Positions 47,076 to 60,200 of a stretch of DNA of 64,000 nucleotides are shown piece by piece. The notes below the pieces were generated by a model, which did not search any database, was not told the DNA's origin, and saw only the letters and a program-made list of their open reading frames with translations. A program made the position numbers and the translations under genes. This DNA is from Lactuca virosa (taxonomy: Eukaryota > Streptophyta > Magnoliopsida > Asterales > Asteraceae), in the NCBI GenBank assembly GCA_928212115.1, contig CAKMRJ010003334.1:41276380-41340379 (forward strand), given 5' to 3'. The stretch's first letter is position 1; every line of letters begins with the position of its first letter.

Positions 47076-48979
47076 TAAAAAAAATTGGACCAAAAATTTA
47101 AAAAAAACTATTTTGGACCAACGTTAGTCAAAAATATTTTTTAGACTAAAATGATAATTTTCAACAAATCATAGGGATCATTTTTACAATTTTGTCTTTT
47201 GTTTAGAATATCAACCAAAAATGTTATAAAAACCTTTGGACCAAAATTACATAAATGCTTTTTGGACCAAAATTGAAAACAATAATCAACTATATTCAGA
47301 GAGAGAGAGGGACCATAATTGCGACTTACTCCATTTTTTATTATGTTAGATCTTGTTTAGGTGATAAGAGTTATTGCGTGATGAAACGTGGGGAGAAGCA
47401 AAAGTGAAGCCAACAAAACAAGGAACCGAGAAAAGTGATTTTACATATTAAAATGCTTGAATTTTAGCAAGAAATTTGTATCTTGTAGCAACTTGGTATA
47501 AAATAAGTGACCGCATAATTCCCCCCACACTTGGTAAAATGAATCTTGTGGAAGAGAACTCAAGTCAAATTTGTGTGATATGGTGGTATATATGATTTGT
47601 GGGGTTGCTTGGTAGTGTTTTATACCCACACATAGGAGAGATACCCAAAAGGATATTATCACCTTTTGAGGGACCATTTTTGTCACTTGAATGGTTGGTT
47701 TTATTGCTCGTAGCCTTTGTCACACAAATGCATTATTATTATTATTATTTATTTTATTTTATTATTTTTTTTTGTGAAAGATTTTAATATATATTTTACT
47801 TATTTATTATTACAAGAAATTGGTGAAATTTAGTGTGGTTTACATGTTTTTCTCAAGTTCATATTCTGAAATAAATTTTGTGTGTTTGATTATTAGGTAT
47901 AGACATATGATAAATTGTGTTGGAAATTATGAAGAACTAACAAGTTGGTTAGTTTCTTTGCTCAAATAGGTGGGGGAAAAACCCTAAGAGGTTTATAAGG
48001 TATTCTTTGTACTTAGCATTCAAAAGTTTTAGTGGGTTAAATGATGGTAGAGATTAATAACAAAACTGGATCTCTACAAAACTGGATCTCTGATTAGGAT
48101 CCGATCTCTAGATCCGATCAAAGCCGAATTTTGATCAAATTGGATTGAATTAATCCAGTTCAGTGGATTATAACCGAATCCTTATCCTACAGACGAAATT
48201 TGATTTGATACCTTTCAGATTTGCCAAAATCTAGATTCAAAGCCACCTTAAAATCTATTAAAACTCATTTTAATCGGATCAAACCGGATCCAAATCAACC
48301 TTAAAATTCACCTCAAAATGAATCAGGTTTGGCCAGATCTAGATCGGATTTATGATGATGTCATCCAAACCAGATCGGATCTAGATCCAAATTGGATTTT
48401 TAGTTTTATACCTCTAAAGGATAGACCAAGCTCAAACACATGCCTGGTCCTGGACACAAGGTTTGCGATTTAGGCGTACTTAGTACGTCACTAGGAGCTA
48501 AGGAACTTTTATTTTTAGCAAGGTTCGACTCAGATCAGGTTGACGCATAGATTAACTTTTGGAGAAGCAACGAAAGTGATAGGATTGTTCTCGTCACCAT
48601 TCCACGTTTTTTGGAGCCTAGGTGTCCGCTACTATAACGACAACTCTCTAGAGGTCGTATTCCACACACCAAAAATCGATTTTGTCCCTCTCCATTCATT
48701 CTTTATGAATCCGAAAAGAAGGCTATTATGGATTTCAGGTTTCTGAATATACATTTTGCGTATTGTTATTCCATAGTTATTGGAAAAAATGATAATCCTC
48801 ATTAAATCATGAGTTCTATACTGAAAGCTTATAGCCGTTAAACGGCGTAAAAACTCTTAAGAACATGAGTTATTGCGTACAGTTTTGCAAGTTAAGAATA
48901 TGTGATCTTTAGGTTGGTTTTATTATCTATGTCTTGTCTTTTAATTCATATGATAACAAGATTGTCTTTGCCTACATTT
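47076..48979. other. Intergenic region with degenerate repeats
   Basis: No gene supported. 47090-47330 repeats TTTGGACCAAAATT words and ends in GAGAGAGAGGGACCATAATTG, probably another decayed MITE. 48060-48400 is dense in GGATC/GATCC words (for example CCAGATCGGATCTAGATCC), a degenerate satellite-like tract. Confidence 0.5.
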
Positions 48980-50230
48980 CTTATAAGAAGATTTGATCAG
49001 AATTATCATTGTCATTGGTGAAAAGGTTTCTTCACAATTAATACTTTAGGTTTGAGTATAACCTTTTACAACTAGTCGTGCCTTGTATGCGTGTACTTTT
49101 CCATTCATGGCGACCTTTTTCTTGCAGACCCACTTACAATCTACTATTTTATAGTCAGGTGTTTGATCAACCAAGTCTCCTACTTGATTATGGATTTTAT
49201 CTTAGTTTCCATAGCATGTTTCCATTTATTGGAATCTTGGTATGTTATGGCCTCCTTGTAGTTTCTAGGTTCATTATCACCTACCACTAACTCATCACCT
49301 TCCTATATGACTAAATGATATGTCTTTCTACAATTAGCTAATCACCTTAAAAGTATGTAGTATTCTACCAGATTGAAGGAGAATATGTGGTACTATATCA
49401 AATTCCTCAATGATTATTTGTTGAGGCTCAATAGTTCTTTAACCTGATATTGACTACTAGTGCCAACATTAGGTACTCTATTGTTTGACTCTTAAACTTC
49501 TTTAAGAACAATTTGTCTCCTAATAGCCTTTTTGGATATCAACTCTTTTCCAAGGAAGACTTTCATTCGGCCAATAAAGACTTTGTTCTCAAAAGGATTA
49601 TAAAAGTAATATTTAAAATATACAATAGGATATCCAACAATATAACACTTTCCTAGTCCGGGTTCTATTTTTCTTCAATTTCACAACAAACGTAATCCTT
49701 AGAACCCCATACTTTTAAGTATGCTAGTGATGATTTATTACCACTCCATATATTATACAATGTTTTGGAAAGCTTCTCTATTAGTAAAAGGTTTAGGAAT
49801 TTTGTAGCAGATTTTAGGACATATCCCTAGAAAATAATTGGAAGTGTAGTAGAAATCATCATTAATTGAATCATATCAAGTAATGTATGGTTTCTCTTAT
49901 CAGCCAAACCATTATGTTGCGGTGTCCTGTGTGGATTTTGGCGATACAATTCTTGCTTATATGGCCAATACGACAATGCCATGTATATGGTTTATCCAAA
50001 ACATCTATCGATGAATCAATGCTAAAGATTGAGTTGTTGTTGTTGTTGTTGTTATTTATGCTTATATTAATTTCATAGATGTCATGACAATGATTTGCTT
50101 TAAGTTGAACCATTGTTTGATTTTATTCAAAAATTGGTTTCTAAAAAACACTAAAACATCAACAGTAGCTTTAAAATGTTGAATAAACTTAAAATCATTT
50201 TAACCCACCAAGAAAGAAATTGTTACAACC
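48980..50230 (-). mobile_element. Decayed copia fragment
   Basis: The minus strand still spells copia pieces in order: integrase zinc region (TWHCRIGHISKNCIAKIH, about 49990), integrase C-terminal part (LPIIF-GYVLKSATK, then YLKVWGS) near 49700-49850, and the start of reverse transcriptase (EPRNYKEAITYQDSNKWKHAM) near 49200-49290. Many stops and gaps. No LTRs found; much older than the element at 1104. Confidence 0.75.
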
Positions 50231-50408
50231 TTTGAAGATTTCGATTCCTCTTGGGAGGGTGGAAGATGTAGAAGATGACAAAAAACACAATGTAAAGCTC
50301 TTCTAAAGCTTTACACCAACAATTAATAACTTGAAAAGATGCTAGTTTTTTATCTCTTAATCTTTTAAGACAAAACCAAAGTTTTGCTTAAAAGAGAGCG
50401 TACGTAGC

Positions 50409-52160
50409 TGTGACATCCCCATTTTTCACGGCCAAAAAAGACCAATTTTGTTTATGCTTTATAAAAATCAGAGTACCTCTTTTAATAAAAATGTTGCGGA
50501 ATTTGTTTATGCTTTATAAAAATCAGAGTACCTCTTTTAATAAAGTGATCTACATCTCTTTTAAATCCCTCAGTGTAAGGTAGCTTCATATCGACACCTG
50601 TGATACAAATAAGCTTGAGTGGGTCAGGTTGGGAAACCTGGTGAGTACATAGGGTTTTCAACCCACAATAATATAATTATTATGTTAAACATCAAACAAT
50701 CAACCCAATTACCCATCCCCATTATCTTCTTTACTCGTAAGGATCTACCCTAAGATTCAACTATTCCTCGTTCATTCATTCCTAAGGAGTATCCTAAGGA
50801 ATCGACACAAAGTCTGCATAGTCGTCAGGGTTTATCTCGTTTGTTGACAGTATCGTTTTCGAGAGTCCACTCGTAATACCTGTCAATGGGTTTTTTTTAG
50901 AGTACACCGGGTGAACACATCGTTCACAACACCTACAGGTTGCGAGCTTGCTAGTGTTCCACTAGACTGTCTAGAATAGTCCGTGGTTGTCATCCATACT
51001 CTTCTAGATGACGGGGACATTGCTTGGGTCATCGTTTGGCTCATCGTTTTGACTCATCGTTTTGGCTCATCGCTTTGGCTCATCGTTTTGGCTCATCGCT
51101 TTGGCTCATCGCTTAGGTCATCGCTTCGTACCATATTTTATCACTAATATATCATCGCTCATCATTCATCTCATCTTTCATCGCTCATCATTTATCTCAT
51201 CTTTCATCGCTCATCATTTATCTCACCTCTAATCTACCCATGTTTTACCCAACACATTTTGTAGATATAAAATACATATACATTTTAGATCATTTAAACA
51301 TGTATAAAACGTTTCATCCAACATAGACAACAAGTATTCAAACAATATACACACATAACAAGTAATTTATATAAAATACTTCATATCTATGTGTAAGATG
51401 AAAGTAACTATGCACTCACCTGATAAGGTGGTGACTCGGTACTCGGACAACGCTTCGTTACTCTTAAAACAATTTTCCTTTGACAAAACCTAGTATCATT
51501 ACCACTAGAGACTAATTAATAGTCTAGCTATTATTACTATTATATAAGCGTTAAACAATAATCTTCACCCACTATGTACAGACAGAGGCCAGACATGGAA
51601 CACCGGAGGGCAGGATCATTTTGGCATATAGCACTTCTGAATCCAGCAACCCAAGCGGCCCTCCAAACCAGATTCCCCGTACCGCGAGTGGTTAAAAAGA
51701 TATTATAACGACACTTATATAACCCATAATAATAGCCCAAATAATTATTATAAGGTCCTAATAACATTACTATATTTAAATAAAAGCTATATTAAATATA
51801 GTATAGGCGTAGCTCACTTACAACGAGTTTTTATTAAAAACCAGGCTTCGCTGGAGCATCGTTTCCGAGCCGAAAGCTTTTCTTCTCGGAGTCGTCGGGC
51901 GCTCCAGGGATTCCTTCTCGTCCTAGGGAGGTTCCCTAGACTTGGGAGGGGTTTAGGGAGGCTAGAGAGAAGTTAGAGAGAGAAAGAAAGGCTTATGGTG
52001 TGAAGAAAATATGAAGGATTCATCCTTTATTTATAGGAGTTTTTATAGTAAAGTAGCCCCTAAGTTTCGTCCGTATCTTCCGAGTACAAGCTCCGTTTTC
52101 TAAGTTCTTTATATCCACGCGTTGGTATTTACGAGTACTACAACTTTCATTTAGACCCCG
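50409..52160 (-). mobile_element. Truncated LTR, same family as the solo LTR
   Basis: It starts TGTGACATCCCC and matches the reverse complement of 37378-39175, including GTTGTAAGTGAGCTACGCC (about 51830) and the ACTCACC...AACCTG block (about 50620). It stops at 52160, where another LTR begins, so it was interrupted by element G4. It has its own expansions: GGCTCATCGTTTT repeats (51020-51120) and CATCGCTCATCATTTATCTC repeats (51140-51230). About 150 bp at 51560-51710 are absent from the solo LTR. Confidence 0.82.
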
Positions 52161-52469
52161 TGGAACATCCCAAAAACACAGTCTGAAAATTTCGTTTTAA
52201 ATCAGTAATAAAACCATATTCATCAAACGTCATATAAGAATCATAAACAATGTATCTCAAAATATCATAACAAATGCCAAATATATCAGAGTATAACCAT
52301 CCCAGGCTGAACAAATGGTGTGTGCACTGCAATCTTTCCGAGCTCCTCTTTTGAAAACTGAGTACCTGAAACCAAAACTGAAAACTGTAAGCACGAAGCT
52401 TAGTGAGTCACCCCAACTACCACATACAATACATTAACATATAAAGCACATACTGGGCCTAGCCCACTA

Positions 52470-52960
52470 CATCGGACCGAAGTCCGGAAACTTCATCGGA
52501 CCGAAGTCCGGAACTAACCAGGGCCTTGCCCTCTGCATCGGACCGAAGTCCGGAAACTGCATCGGACCGAAGTCCGGAACTAACCAGGGCCTTGCCCTCT
52601 GCATCAGACCGAAGTCCGGAACTAACCAGGGCCTTGCCCTCTGCATCGGACCGAAGTCCGGAAACTGCATTGGACTGAAGTCCGGAACTAACCAGGGCCT
52701 TGCCCTCTGCATCGGACCGAAGTCCGGAAACTGCATCGGACCGAAGTCCGGAACTAACCAGGGCCTTGCCCTCTGCATCGGACCGAAGTCCGGAACTGAC
52801 TGAACATAGCATAGCATAATCACAACTACTAGCATAAGCACATATACTGCATACAACATCGGACCGAAATCCGGAACACATAACACAAGGACATGCTTGA
52901 ATCACAAAGACATCAAGCACACTAAACTACTGCATCAGACCGAAGTCCGGAACTACTGCT
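52470..52960. repeat. Minisatellite with CGGACCGAAGTCCGG unit
   Basis: About twelve copies of CATCGGACCGAAGTCCGGAA, several in a higher-order unit with CTAACCAGGGCCTTGCCCTC. Each unit holds the small dyad GGAC-CGAA-GTCC. The array also reads as a repetitive open frame on the minus strand, which I do not take as a gene. Confidence 0.93.
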
Positions 52961-53839
52961 AACTAAACGGGCCGGCATTGTGGCCGTAGACCCGTTCCTA
53001 CTGGAAGGAAACGCACTTCACGCTGCTGAAGTCCCGTAGACACAATCTCATACTGATGAAGTCCCGCAGACTCAACCTTAGCTGCTGGATGACAGATTCC
53101 CGAACTGTCAACACCAAAATAACACCCAATTAATAATTGGGTTCTAACACATAACTATGAATACATACTTTGGGTAATTACTACATTACCCCTAGCTTGG
53201 CTTACCCAAGCCCAAGGCCCAATCCATAGGCCCAAAGTCAACTAGGGATCAAAGCCCAACATATGGCCCAACTTTCCAAATTGGGCCCAAATCTCTACAT
53301 GGACTTCCCTTAAGGCCCAATTGTTCAGTCCAGTCCAACATGTCTTATTCTAAGGGCCCAATATCATACAACCATCTAGGCCCAAACTATGGCCCAATTT
53401 TCCAAATTGGGCCCACACCCTCCTATGGGCCTTACCTTAAAGCCCATTAAATTATTCTAGTCCATTTGCTTGTTCTTGGATGGCCCAACACAAAGCCCAA
53501 GTGAAATTAGGGTTTCACATAAAATGATAACTAGGGTTAAGTGTTTCTTACTTAACCCATTAAGGACTTAATCCATTAAGTCCTTAACTCTACTAGATAA
53601 GTGATATGGAGTGATTTTGGGCTTAATACACAATCCAATACCAATGGCCCAAAGATGGGTCCAAATAAGTCCAAGGCCCAAATACTCACAATTAGGGTTT
53701 TCCACCCAAACATGGCCCAATAGGCCCAAAACTAATCTCTAAGCCCATTAGGGTTTTGCTAGGCCAATTAGGGTTTGCTTGAGGGGCACCACCCACTACC
53801 ACCTCGGGTAATGGTGGTCAAGGCGGCTCACGGCGGCGG

Positions 53840-54182
53840 CCACCACCTCACGGTGGTGGTTTGGTTCATTTTCATTATTCCAAATTCAAATTACATTTTA
53901 CAAAGCTAACTCAATTAACCACACACACACACACTAAACTAATCACACACACACAGCCACACTGCGGTGGCCGACGGTGGCTCGCGGCGGCAGCCACCAC
54001 CTCACGGTGGTGGTGACCCTTCTTCTCACTTTTCCGACCAAGCATGGCACATACACACACAACACACACTAAGAAAAATACTCTTCTATACTCGAGGAAT
54101 GGATCCAAAACTCCCACCTACGGTGGTCGGAGGCGGCAGAAACGTCGACATTGCTTTGACAGCCACCACCTCGTGGTGGTGG
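53840..54182. repeat. Three GGTGGTGG palindromes in G4 LTR
   Basis: CCACCACC and GGTGGTGG face each other across TCAC at 53840-53859 and 53994-54013, and a near copy lies at 54163-54182. They sit about 470-810 nt downstream of the TATA-like motif, the zone that holds ACTCGNCGAGT dyads in G2 and G3 and GTAC boxes in G0. Confidence 0.8.
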
Positions 54183-55027
54183 TGGCGTTCGCTGATGATC
54201 CACTGCCTAGCAACACCTTAACCCCGCCCATTATGTCGTCTGGTGCAAGGCGCTACACCCACGCCGGCAGAAGAAGACCACGGTAGCTTCACAACTCCGA
54301 CAAGGGCAGCAACGGAGGGTGCTCCATCTTCAGTGGGTAAGGAAGCGGCGGTGGCAGCGCTGAGGTCGCTGGCGGCCCTCGCTGCTCGGGAAAAAGTCAT
54401 GGTGGCATCGCGATGGCGGAGGAAGGATAGCAGCGGCTCCGGTTGTCTAATTCCGATCGTTCACGGATCTCCAGGCGGCAGCAGGTGACGGGATGATGAC
54501 GTTTGTCGACGAGGCAGTAGGCGGGACCGGGCTGTCGGGCTTGGTGACGCAAATGGTGGCTGAGGAGGCTCCAATGGTAGCAGCGGCTACCGGAACAAAA
54601 TAGGAGACGACGGCTGTAGTTCTTGCGCTAGGGTTAGGGTTTGAACCCTTAAATACCCGCCTCCATACATAAGTTTGCCATAATGGCTAGATAGGCCCCT
54701 CCGCCCTCCTTTTCTTTCAAAACAAATCCCCAATTTACCTTTTTAACCCTCAACCTTAAAATACTTTACAAATTGAGTATAATACTTACCAAACAGCCCC
54801 CCTCCCTTCAAGATCTTTTCAAATAAAGTCCCAATAATTACCATTTAGCCCCTGCCTTCTTAAATACTTACAAAACTAGTCTGGAACGCACACTTTTAAC
54901 CCCCAATCTCTTAAAGTGTGACAATTAGCTCCTCAAGATCAACCTTTGAAATATAATTATTTATTTTAGGGCTACTATTCATTCATTAATTTATTTATTT
55001 ATCTAATAAATAAATAGGGTGTTACAA

Positions 55028-55541
55028 CTCTCCCCCACTTAAATTAGATTTCGTCCTCGAAATCATTCCTTACCATTTCTTATACGCCAAACCACTTTAG
55101 TAACACGGTCACCATCCTGGGCACACCCTAGCCTTCTCAGGGTAACTGTGACTAATCATCACAAAGCCCTAACATCTGCAGGCTAACTAATTCCTCGCAC
55201 AAGATCACATCTACTTCATCTGAATTCTGCTGTCTCGAGGTGGTCTAAATCCCTGACGGACCACTCTTACTGAATCATTATCTCAGAATACAGTCCACTT
55301 GTCTCTCAGCTGCCTACTCATCTCCTGGTAACTCAAGGCTCCCACTAGAAAAACAAAGTCATGGATCCACTTATCCCTGTGATTCACTTATCCTTGGCCA
55401 AAACTCAGATAATCCCGCTCTAAGTGACTTAGCATATCCCAAGCTATCTGTGACTCTAACCATACATGAAATCTTTAATTACCATTACGGTTGGAGACCC
55501 AAAACTGTCTAAAACACTGATCTGCCTGAAAACACTCAACT
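55028..55541 (-). mobile_element. Internal 3' fragment of G4
   Basis: It begins with the polypurine tract and a TTCGTCCTCGAAATC segment also found beside the G2 and G3 LTRs (39525 and 57280). After that I find no preserved coding frame. It ends where G3 is inserted (CAACT at 55537-55541 is the expected left target duplication). Confidence 0.65.
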
Positions 55542-57257
55542 TGTAACGACGTAATTTTTCAAAACAAATTTTCATTTTAAAACATACTTTCATTCACACT
55601 ATAATCATAAAAACATCATGTATCCACTGTATCATAGCAAACATGTCCCAAGATCTCATATACATAAATCCCCTTCAGTGTGTACAGATCATGCCGGCGC
55701 CTTCCCGCGATCCTCGCTAGTACCTGAAACACATAACATAACAACTGTAAGCATAAATGCTTAGTGAGTTCCCCAAAATACCACATACCCCACATACGCC
55801 CTTCCAGGCCATAACTCTATAGGATCTTCCGATCCATGTGTCTCAGGGGACTTCCGTCCCAAATCCCGGTAGACCTTCCGGTCCTACCCCTATCGACCTT
55901 CCGGTCCGTAACCCCTTGACCTTCCGGTCCATATCATCTTGACCTTCCGGTCCATACCATCTTGACCTTCCGGTCCATATCATACATAACATACATAGCA
56001 CATACATATCACATAACTGCATATAGCACATACATATCACATAACCGCATATAGCACATGCATCTCATAGCATACAAGACCTTCCTGTCACACATAGGTA
56101 CCCTTCCAGGTACAGTATAGTGAGAAGACTCACCTCAATGAAGTCGGATAAACTCTTGTGCTCAACGTCTCGACTTAGCCTCCTCCTATTATTCAAATAA
56201 CATTCTGATCAATATTCTCTCATGATTTCATCTCTATAACTGGGTAGAAGGCCATTCTACCCTTCCTTGAACTCTCCTGAATCAGTCCTGACCAAAACCC
56301 TAAAGTCAGCAAAAGTCAACGGTCAACTTTGACCCGACTCGCCGAGTGCACTAGGGTGACTCGGCGAGTACACGCCTGCCCTCTTCGCCCTGGTCCTCTC
56401 TTGACTCACTGAGTCAACCCTATGCTCCACGGGTCGTCACAGATCGCGAGTCGCGGGGCAACCCGACTCAACTCGTCAAGTCCTCTCATGGACTCGGCGA
56501 GTACATTCCATGCTCACACTCAAACGACCTTCTAAGGTCAGATCTGTTCCTCTAATCCATAGATCTGGCCTTCCCAACCACTATAATCACGTAAAGGTCT
56601 GACCTTTACACTCATGCAATGACCAAAAAGCTTCTTTGGGTGAAATAACCCCTAAAATGGCAATCTAGGGCCATATCTCTAATGGAGTAGCAAAAAGCAA
56701 TGTGAATAGGACTCTCTAGACCTCTTAAGGTCCAGATCTATAAAGAACTCCACCTTGGGACCTCACATACTTCGAATCCAAGCCAAAGAAAGCACAAGAA
56801 AACCCTAGATTCAACTAGAATACCAAATACATGAGTTTGAGCACATATTAGTACCTCTAGTAGCCTCCTCTGATGAAATGGATGATAGATCTGAGCTCCT
56901 CAACCTTCCTTGTTTGTCCTCCTTCCTTCTTTCTTGCAAAATCACACTTAGAATGATGAAAATAGCCCTCCTCTTGCACTACAAGCCTTCTCTCTGCTCT
57001 CTAGGGTTTCTCAGGGGTCTGATAGCCGCAAATGGTGGCTATAAAGGTCCTTAAATAGGGCCCAGGCCCCGAGAATTAGGGTTTCATTAAACAGCGTGGA
57101 CTCGCCGAGTCCACGTATGGACTCGCCGAGTCCGTCACTAAACCAGTCCAACCATGCGCGATCCTACTCGGCGAGTCTGAGCGCCTACTCGTCGAGTCCC
57201 TCTCCAAAACTCAATATAATTACATAAAATAAGATACCTGGGAATCCGGATGTTACA
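55542..57257 (-). repeat. G3 left (3') LTR
   Basis: 1716 bp, TGTAACGACG...GATGTTACA. On the minus strand: four dyads (57100-57110, 57121-57131, 57166-57176, 57187-57197), telobox-like motif (57076-57084), TATA-like CTATTTAAGG (57049-57058), downstream dyads (56492-56502, 56359-56369, 56337-56347), then a minisatellite of about 23 bp with GACC-TTCC-GGTC (55866-55978) and the conserved GTAAGC...GCTTAGTGAGTTCCCC block (55748-55775). Confidence 0.92.
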
Positions 57258-57274
57258 ATTCTCCCCCACTAGAA

Positions 57275-60200
57275 TCAGACTTCGCCCTCGAAGTCCTGCT
57301 CGACAAACAACTTCGGATGCTGCTCCCGTATCTCCAACTCCGGCTCCCAGGTCAGCTCGGACCCTTTCCGATGTTGCAACTGGACCTGCACCAGTGACAC
57401 CTCCTTGTTCCTCAGAACCTTGATCTTCCGATCCCGGATCGCGATTGGCCTCTCCGCGTAATTCAGGCTCGCATCCACCTGAATATCCTCCAGTGGTACT
57501 ACCGCCGACTCGTCGGCTATACACTTCCTCAACTGGGACACGTGGAAGGTATCATGAGTCTGGCTCAACTCCGCAGGTAGCTCTAACCGATAAGCTACCT
57601 TGCCCACCCTCACAGTCACCCTGAATGAACCGATGTACCGGGGCCCCAGCTTGCCCCTCTTCCTGAATCGGATCACTCCTTTCCAAGGAGATACTTTCAG
57701 GAGTACGAAGTCCCCCACCTGGAACTCCAACTCGGATCGTTGCCGATCCGCGTAACTCTTCTGACGACTCTGAGCCGTCAGTAGTCTCTGTCTAACCTGC
57801 TATATCTGCTCTGTCGTCTGCAGCACTATCTCAGTGCTGCCCATCACACGCTGCCCTACCTCTCCCCAACAAATGGGAGTCCGGCACCTCCTACCATACA
57901 ACAACTCGAAGGGAGGCATCCCAATACTAGAATGGTGACTGTTGTTGTAGGAAAACTCAGCCAATGGTAGATACGTGTCCCAACTTCCCCCGAAGTCCAA
58001 CACACATGCTCGAAGCATGTCCTCGAGTGTCTGGATCGTCCGCTCACTCTGTCCGTCCGTCTGGGGGTCCGTCCGTCTGGGGGTGGTAGGCGGTACTGAA
58101 ATGCAACCTCGTACCCAACTCCTCGTGGAACTTCTTCCAGAACCTGGAAGTGAAACGTACATCTCGATCTGACACGATCGAGATCGGTACCCCATGACGC
58201 GATACCACCTCCCTCACATACAACTCTGCCAACCTCTCGGCAGAAGAGCTCTCACTGATAGCAAGAAAATGCGCACTCTTCGTCAGCCGGTCGACGATCA
58301 CCCAAATTGCATCGACACCCCTCGCGGTCCTCGGCAATTTGGTGATGAAATCCATGGAAATTTGTTCCTACCTCCACTAGGGAACCTCGAGCGGCTGCAA
58401 CTTGCCATGCGGATGCTGATGCTCGGCCTTAACCTTACGACAGGTCAAGCACCTCTCGACAAACCATGCGACATCCCTCTTCATACAGGGCCACCAATAA
58501 TCTTTCTTCAGGTCCAAATACATCTTTGTGGCCCCGGGATGGATCGAGAACCTCGATCTATGCGCCTCCTCCATCAAAATGGTACGTGCCCCTCCTGCAT
58601 ACGGCACCCAAATCCGACCCTGAAAGGTCATCAGCCCTCGACTATCGGAGACAAGCTCGGACACTTGCCCGATCACCCGCTCCCTCTTGCGGTTCTCCGG
58701 TATCACGACCTCTGCCTGGGCCTCCCGAATGGTGTCCAACACCGGAGTCATCACAGTCAATCTCATACAAGTGCCTCGAATCGGGGCACTCTCCGCGCTA
58801 CGACTCAGCGCATCGGCTACCACATTAGCCTTGCCCGGGTGGTACAGGATCTCACAATCATAATCCTTTACCACATCCAACCATCTCCTCTGTCGCATAT
58901 TCAGGTTGGGCTGATCCATAAGATACTTCAAACTCTTATGGTCCGTGTATATGGTACACCGAACCCCATACAAATAATGACGCCAGATCTTGAGGGTGAA
59001 CACCACTGCCCCCAACTCCAGATCGTGGGTGGGATATCTTGTCTCATGAGGCTTCAACTGCCTCGATGCAAACGCTATCACATGCCCCCTCTGCATAAGC
59101 ACTGCACCCAACCCCGATATCGATGCGTCACAATACACCATAAAATCCTCCATCCCTTCCGGGAGGGCTAACATAGGGGCTTCGCACAATCTCTGGCGAA
59201 GTGTCTCATACGAGGTCTGCTGCTCCGGACCCCATGAAAAAGCAACACCCTTCCGGGTCAATCTGGTGAGGGGCACGAAAATCTTGGAGAAATCTCTGAT
59301 AAATCTCCGATAGTAGCCGGCCAATCCCAGAAAACTCCTGATCTCGGTGGGAGATCTCGACACCTCCCAACTCATAACCGCCTCAATCTTGGCCGGATCG
59401 ACCAATATCCCCTTCTGATTAACGAGATGCCCCAAGAACTGGACCTCTCGCAACCAGAACTCACACTTGGAGAATTTGGCATAAAGCCTCTCCGTCCTCA
59501 ATACCCCGAGAATCTCTCTCAGATGCTCCTCGTGCTGCTCTCTAGATCTCGAATACACTAAGATATCGTCGATGAACACGATCACCGAACGATCCAACAT
59601 CGGTCTACACACCCTGTTCATGAGATCCATGAACGCTGCTGGTGCATTGGTGAGCCCGAAAGGCATCACCACAAACTCGTAATGCCCATAACGAGTCCTG
59701 AACGCTGTCTTCTGGATATCCTCATCACGCACTCTCATCTGGTGATATCCAGACCTCAGATCAATCTTGGAAAACCAAGACGCTCCCTGCAACTGATCGA
59801 ACAAATCGTCGATCCTCGGTAATGGATAACGGTTCTTGACCGTCAACTTGTTCAACTCCCGGTAATCAATACACATCCGGTGTGAACCATCCTTTTTCTT
59901 GACAAAAAGGATCGGCGCTCCCCATGGCGAGCTACTCGGTCGAATAAACCCCTTCCCCAACAGCTCCTGAAGCTGCGAGGATAACTCCTGCATCTCTGGC
60001 GGCGCAAGGCGATAAGGCGCCTTGGCGATAGGCGCTGCCCCCGGAACCAAATCAATGCGGAACTCTACCTGCCTCTCGGGAGGCACACCCGGCAACTCCT
60101 CAGGGAAAACATCCGGGAACTCACGCACTATCGCAACGTCATCCACCGAACTTGGCCTCCCAGCGGCCTCTCGTGTGTCAATCACATAGGCTACAAACCC

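Larger units (their letters stand above)
52161..55027 (-). repeat. LTR of gypsy element G4
   Basis: A LTR of about 2.87 kb beginning TGGAACATCCC and ending GGTGTTACA, followed by ACTCTCCCCCAC, whose minus strand is the polypurine tract. It has the conserved GTAAGCACGAAGCTTAGTGAGT block (52388-52409), a minisatellite (52470-52960), three long GGTGGTGG palindromes (53840-54182) and a TATA-like motif near 54647-54656. It interrupts the LTR ending at 52160. Confidence 0.82.

Noticed and set aside
49887..50078. Plus-strand leucine-rich 63-codon frame
   Set aside because: Antisense of a decayed copia integrase and an ATT-type microsatellite-like tract.
52459..52920. A 153-codon minus-strand frame with repeated SGLRSDAEGKALV
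   Set aside because: It only translates the minisatellite of the G4 LTR; the second frame is equally repetitive and there is no start context or domain.
54243..54488. Alanine-rich plus-strand frames near 53960-54490 resembling a GC-rich coding exon
   Set aside because: The stretch is inside the G4 LTR between its palindromes and TATA-like motif; no splice-supported gene model.
58194..59171. A 325-codon plus-strand frame inside G3
   Set aside because: Antisense shadow of reverse transcriptase/RNase H; no family resemblance and the minus frame has all the motifs.
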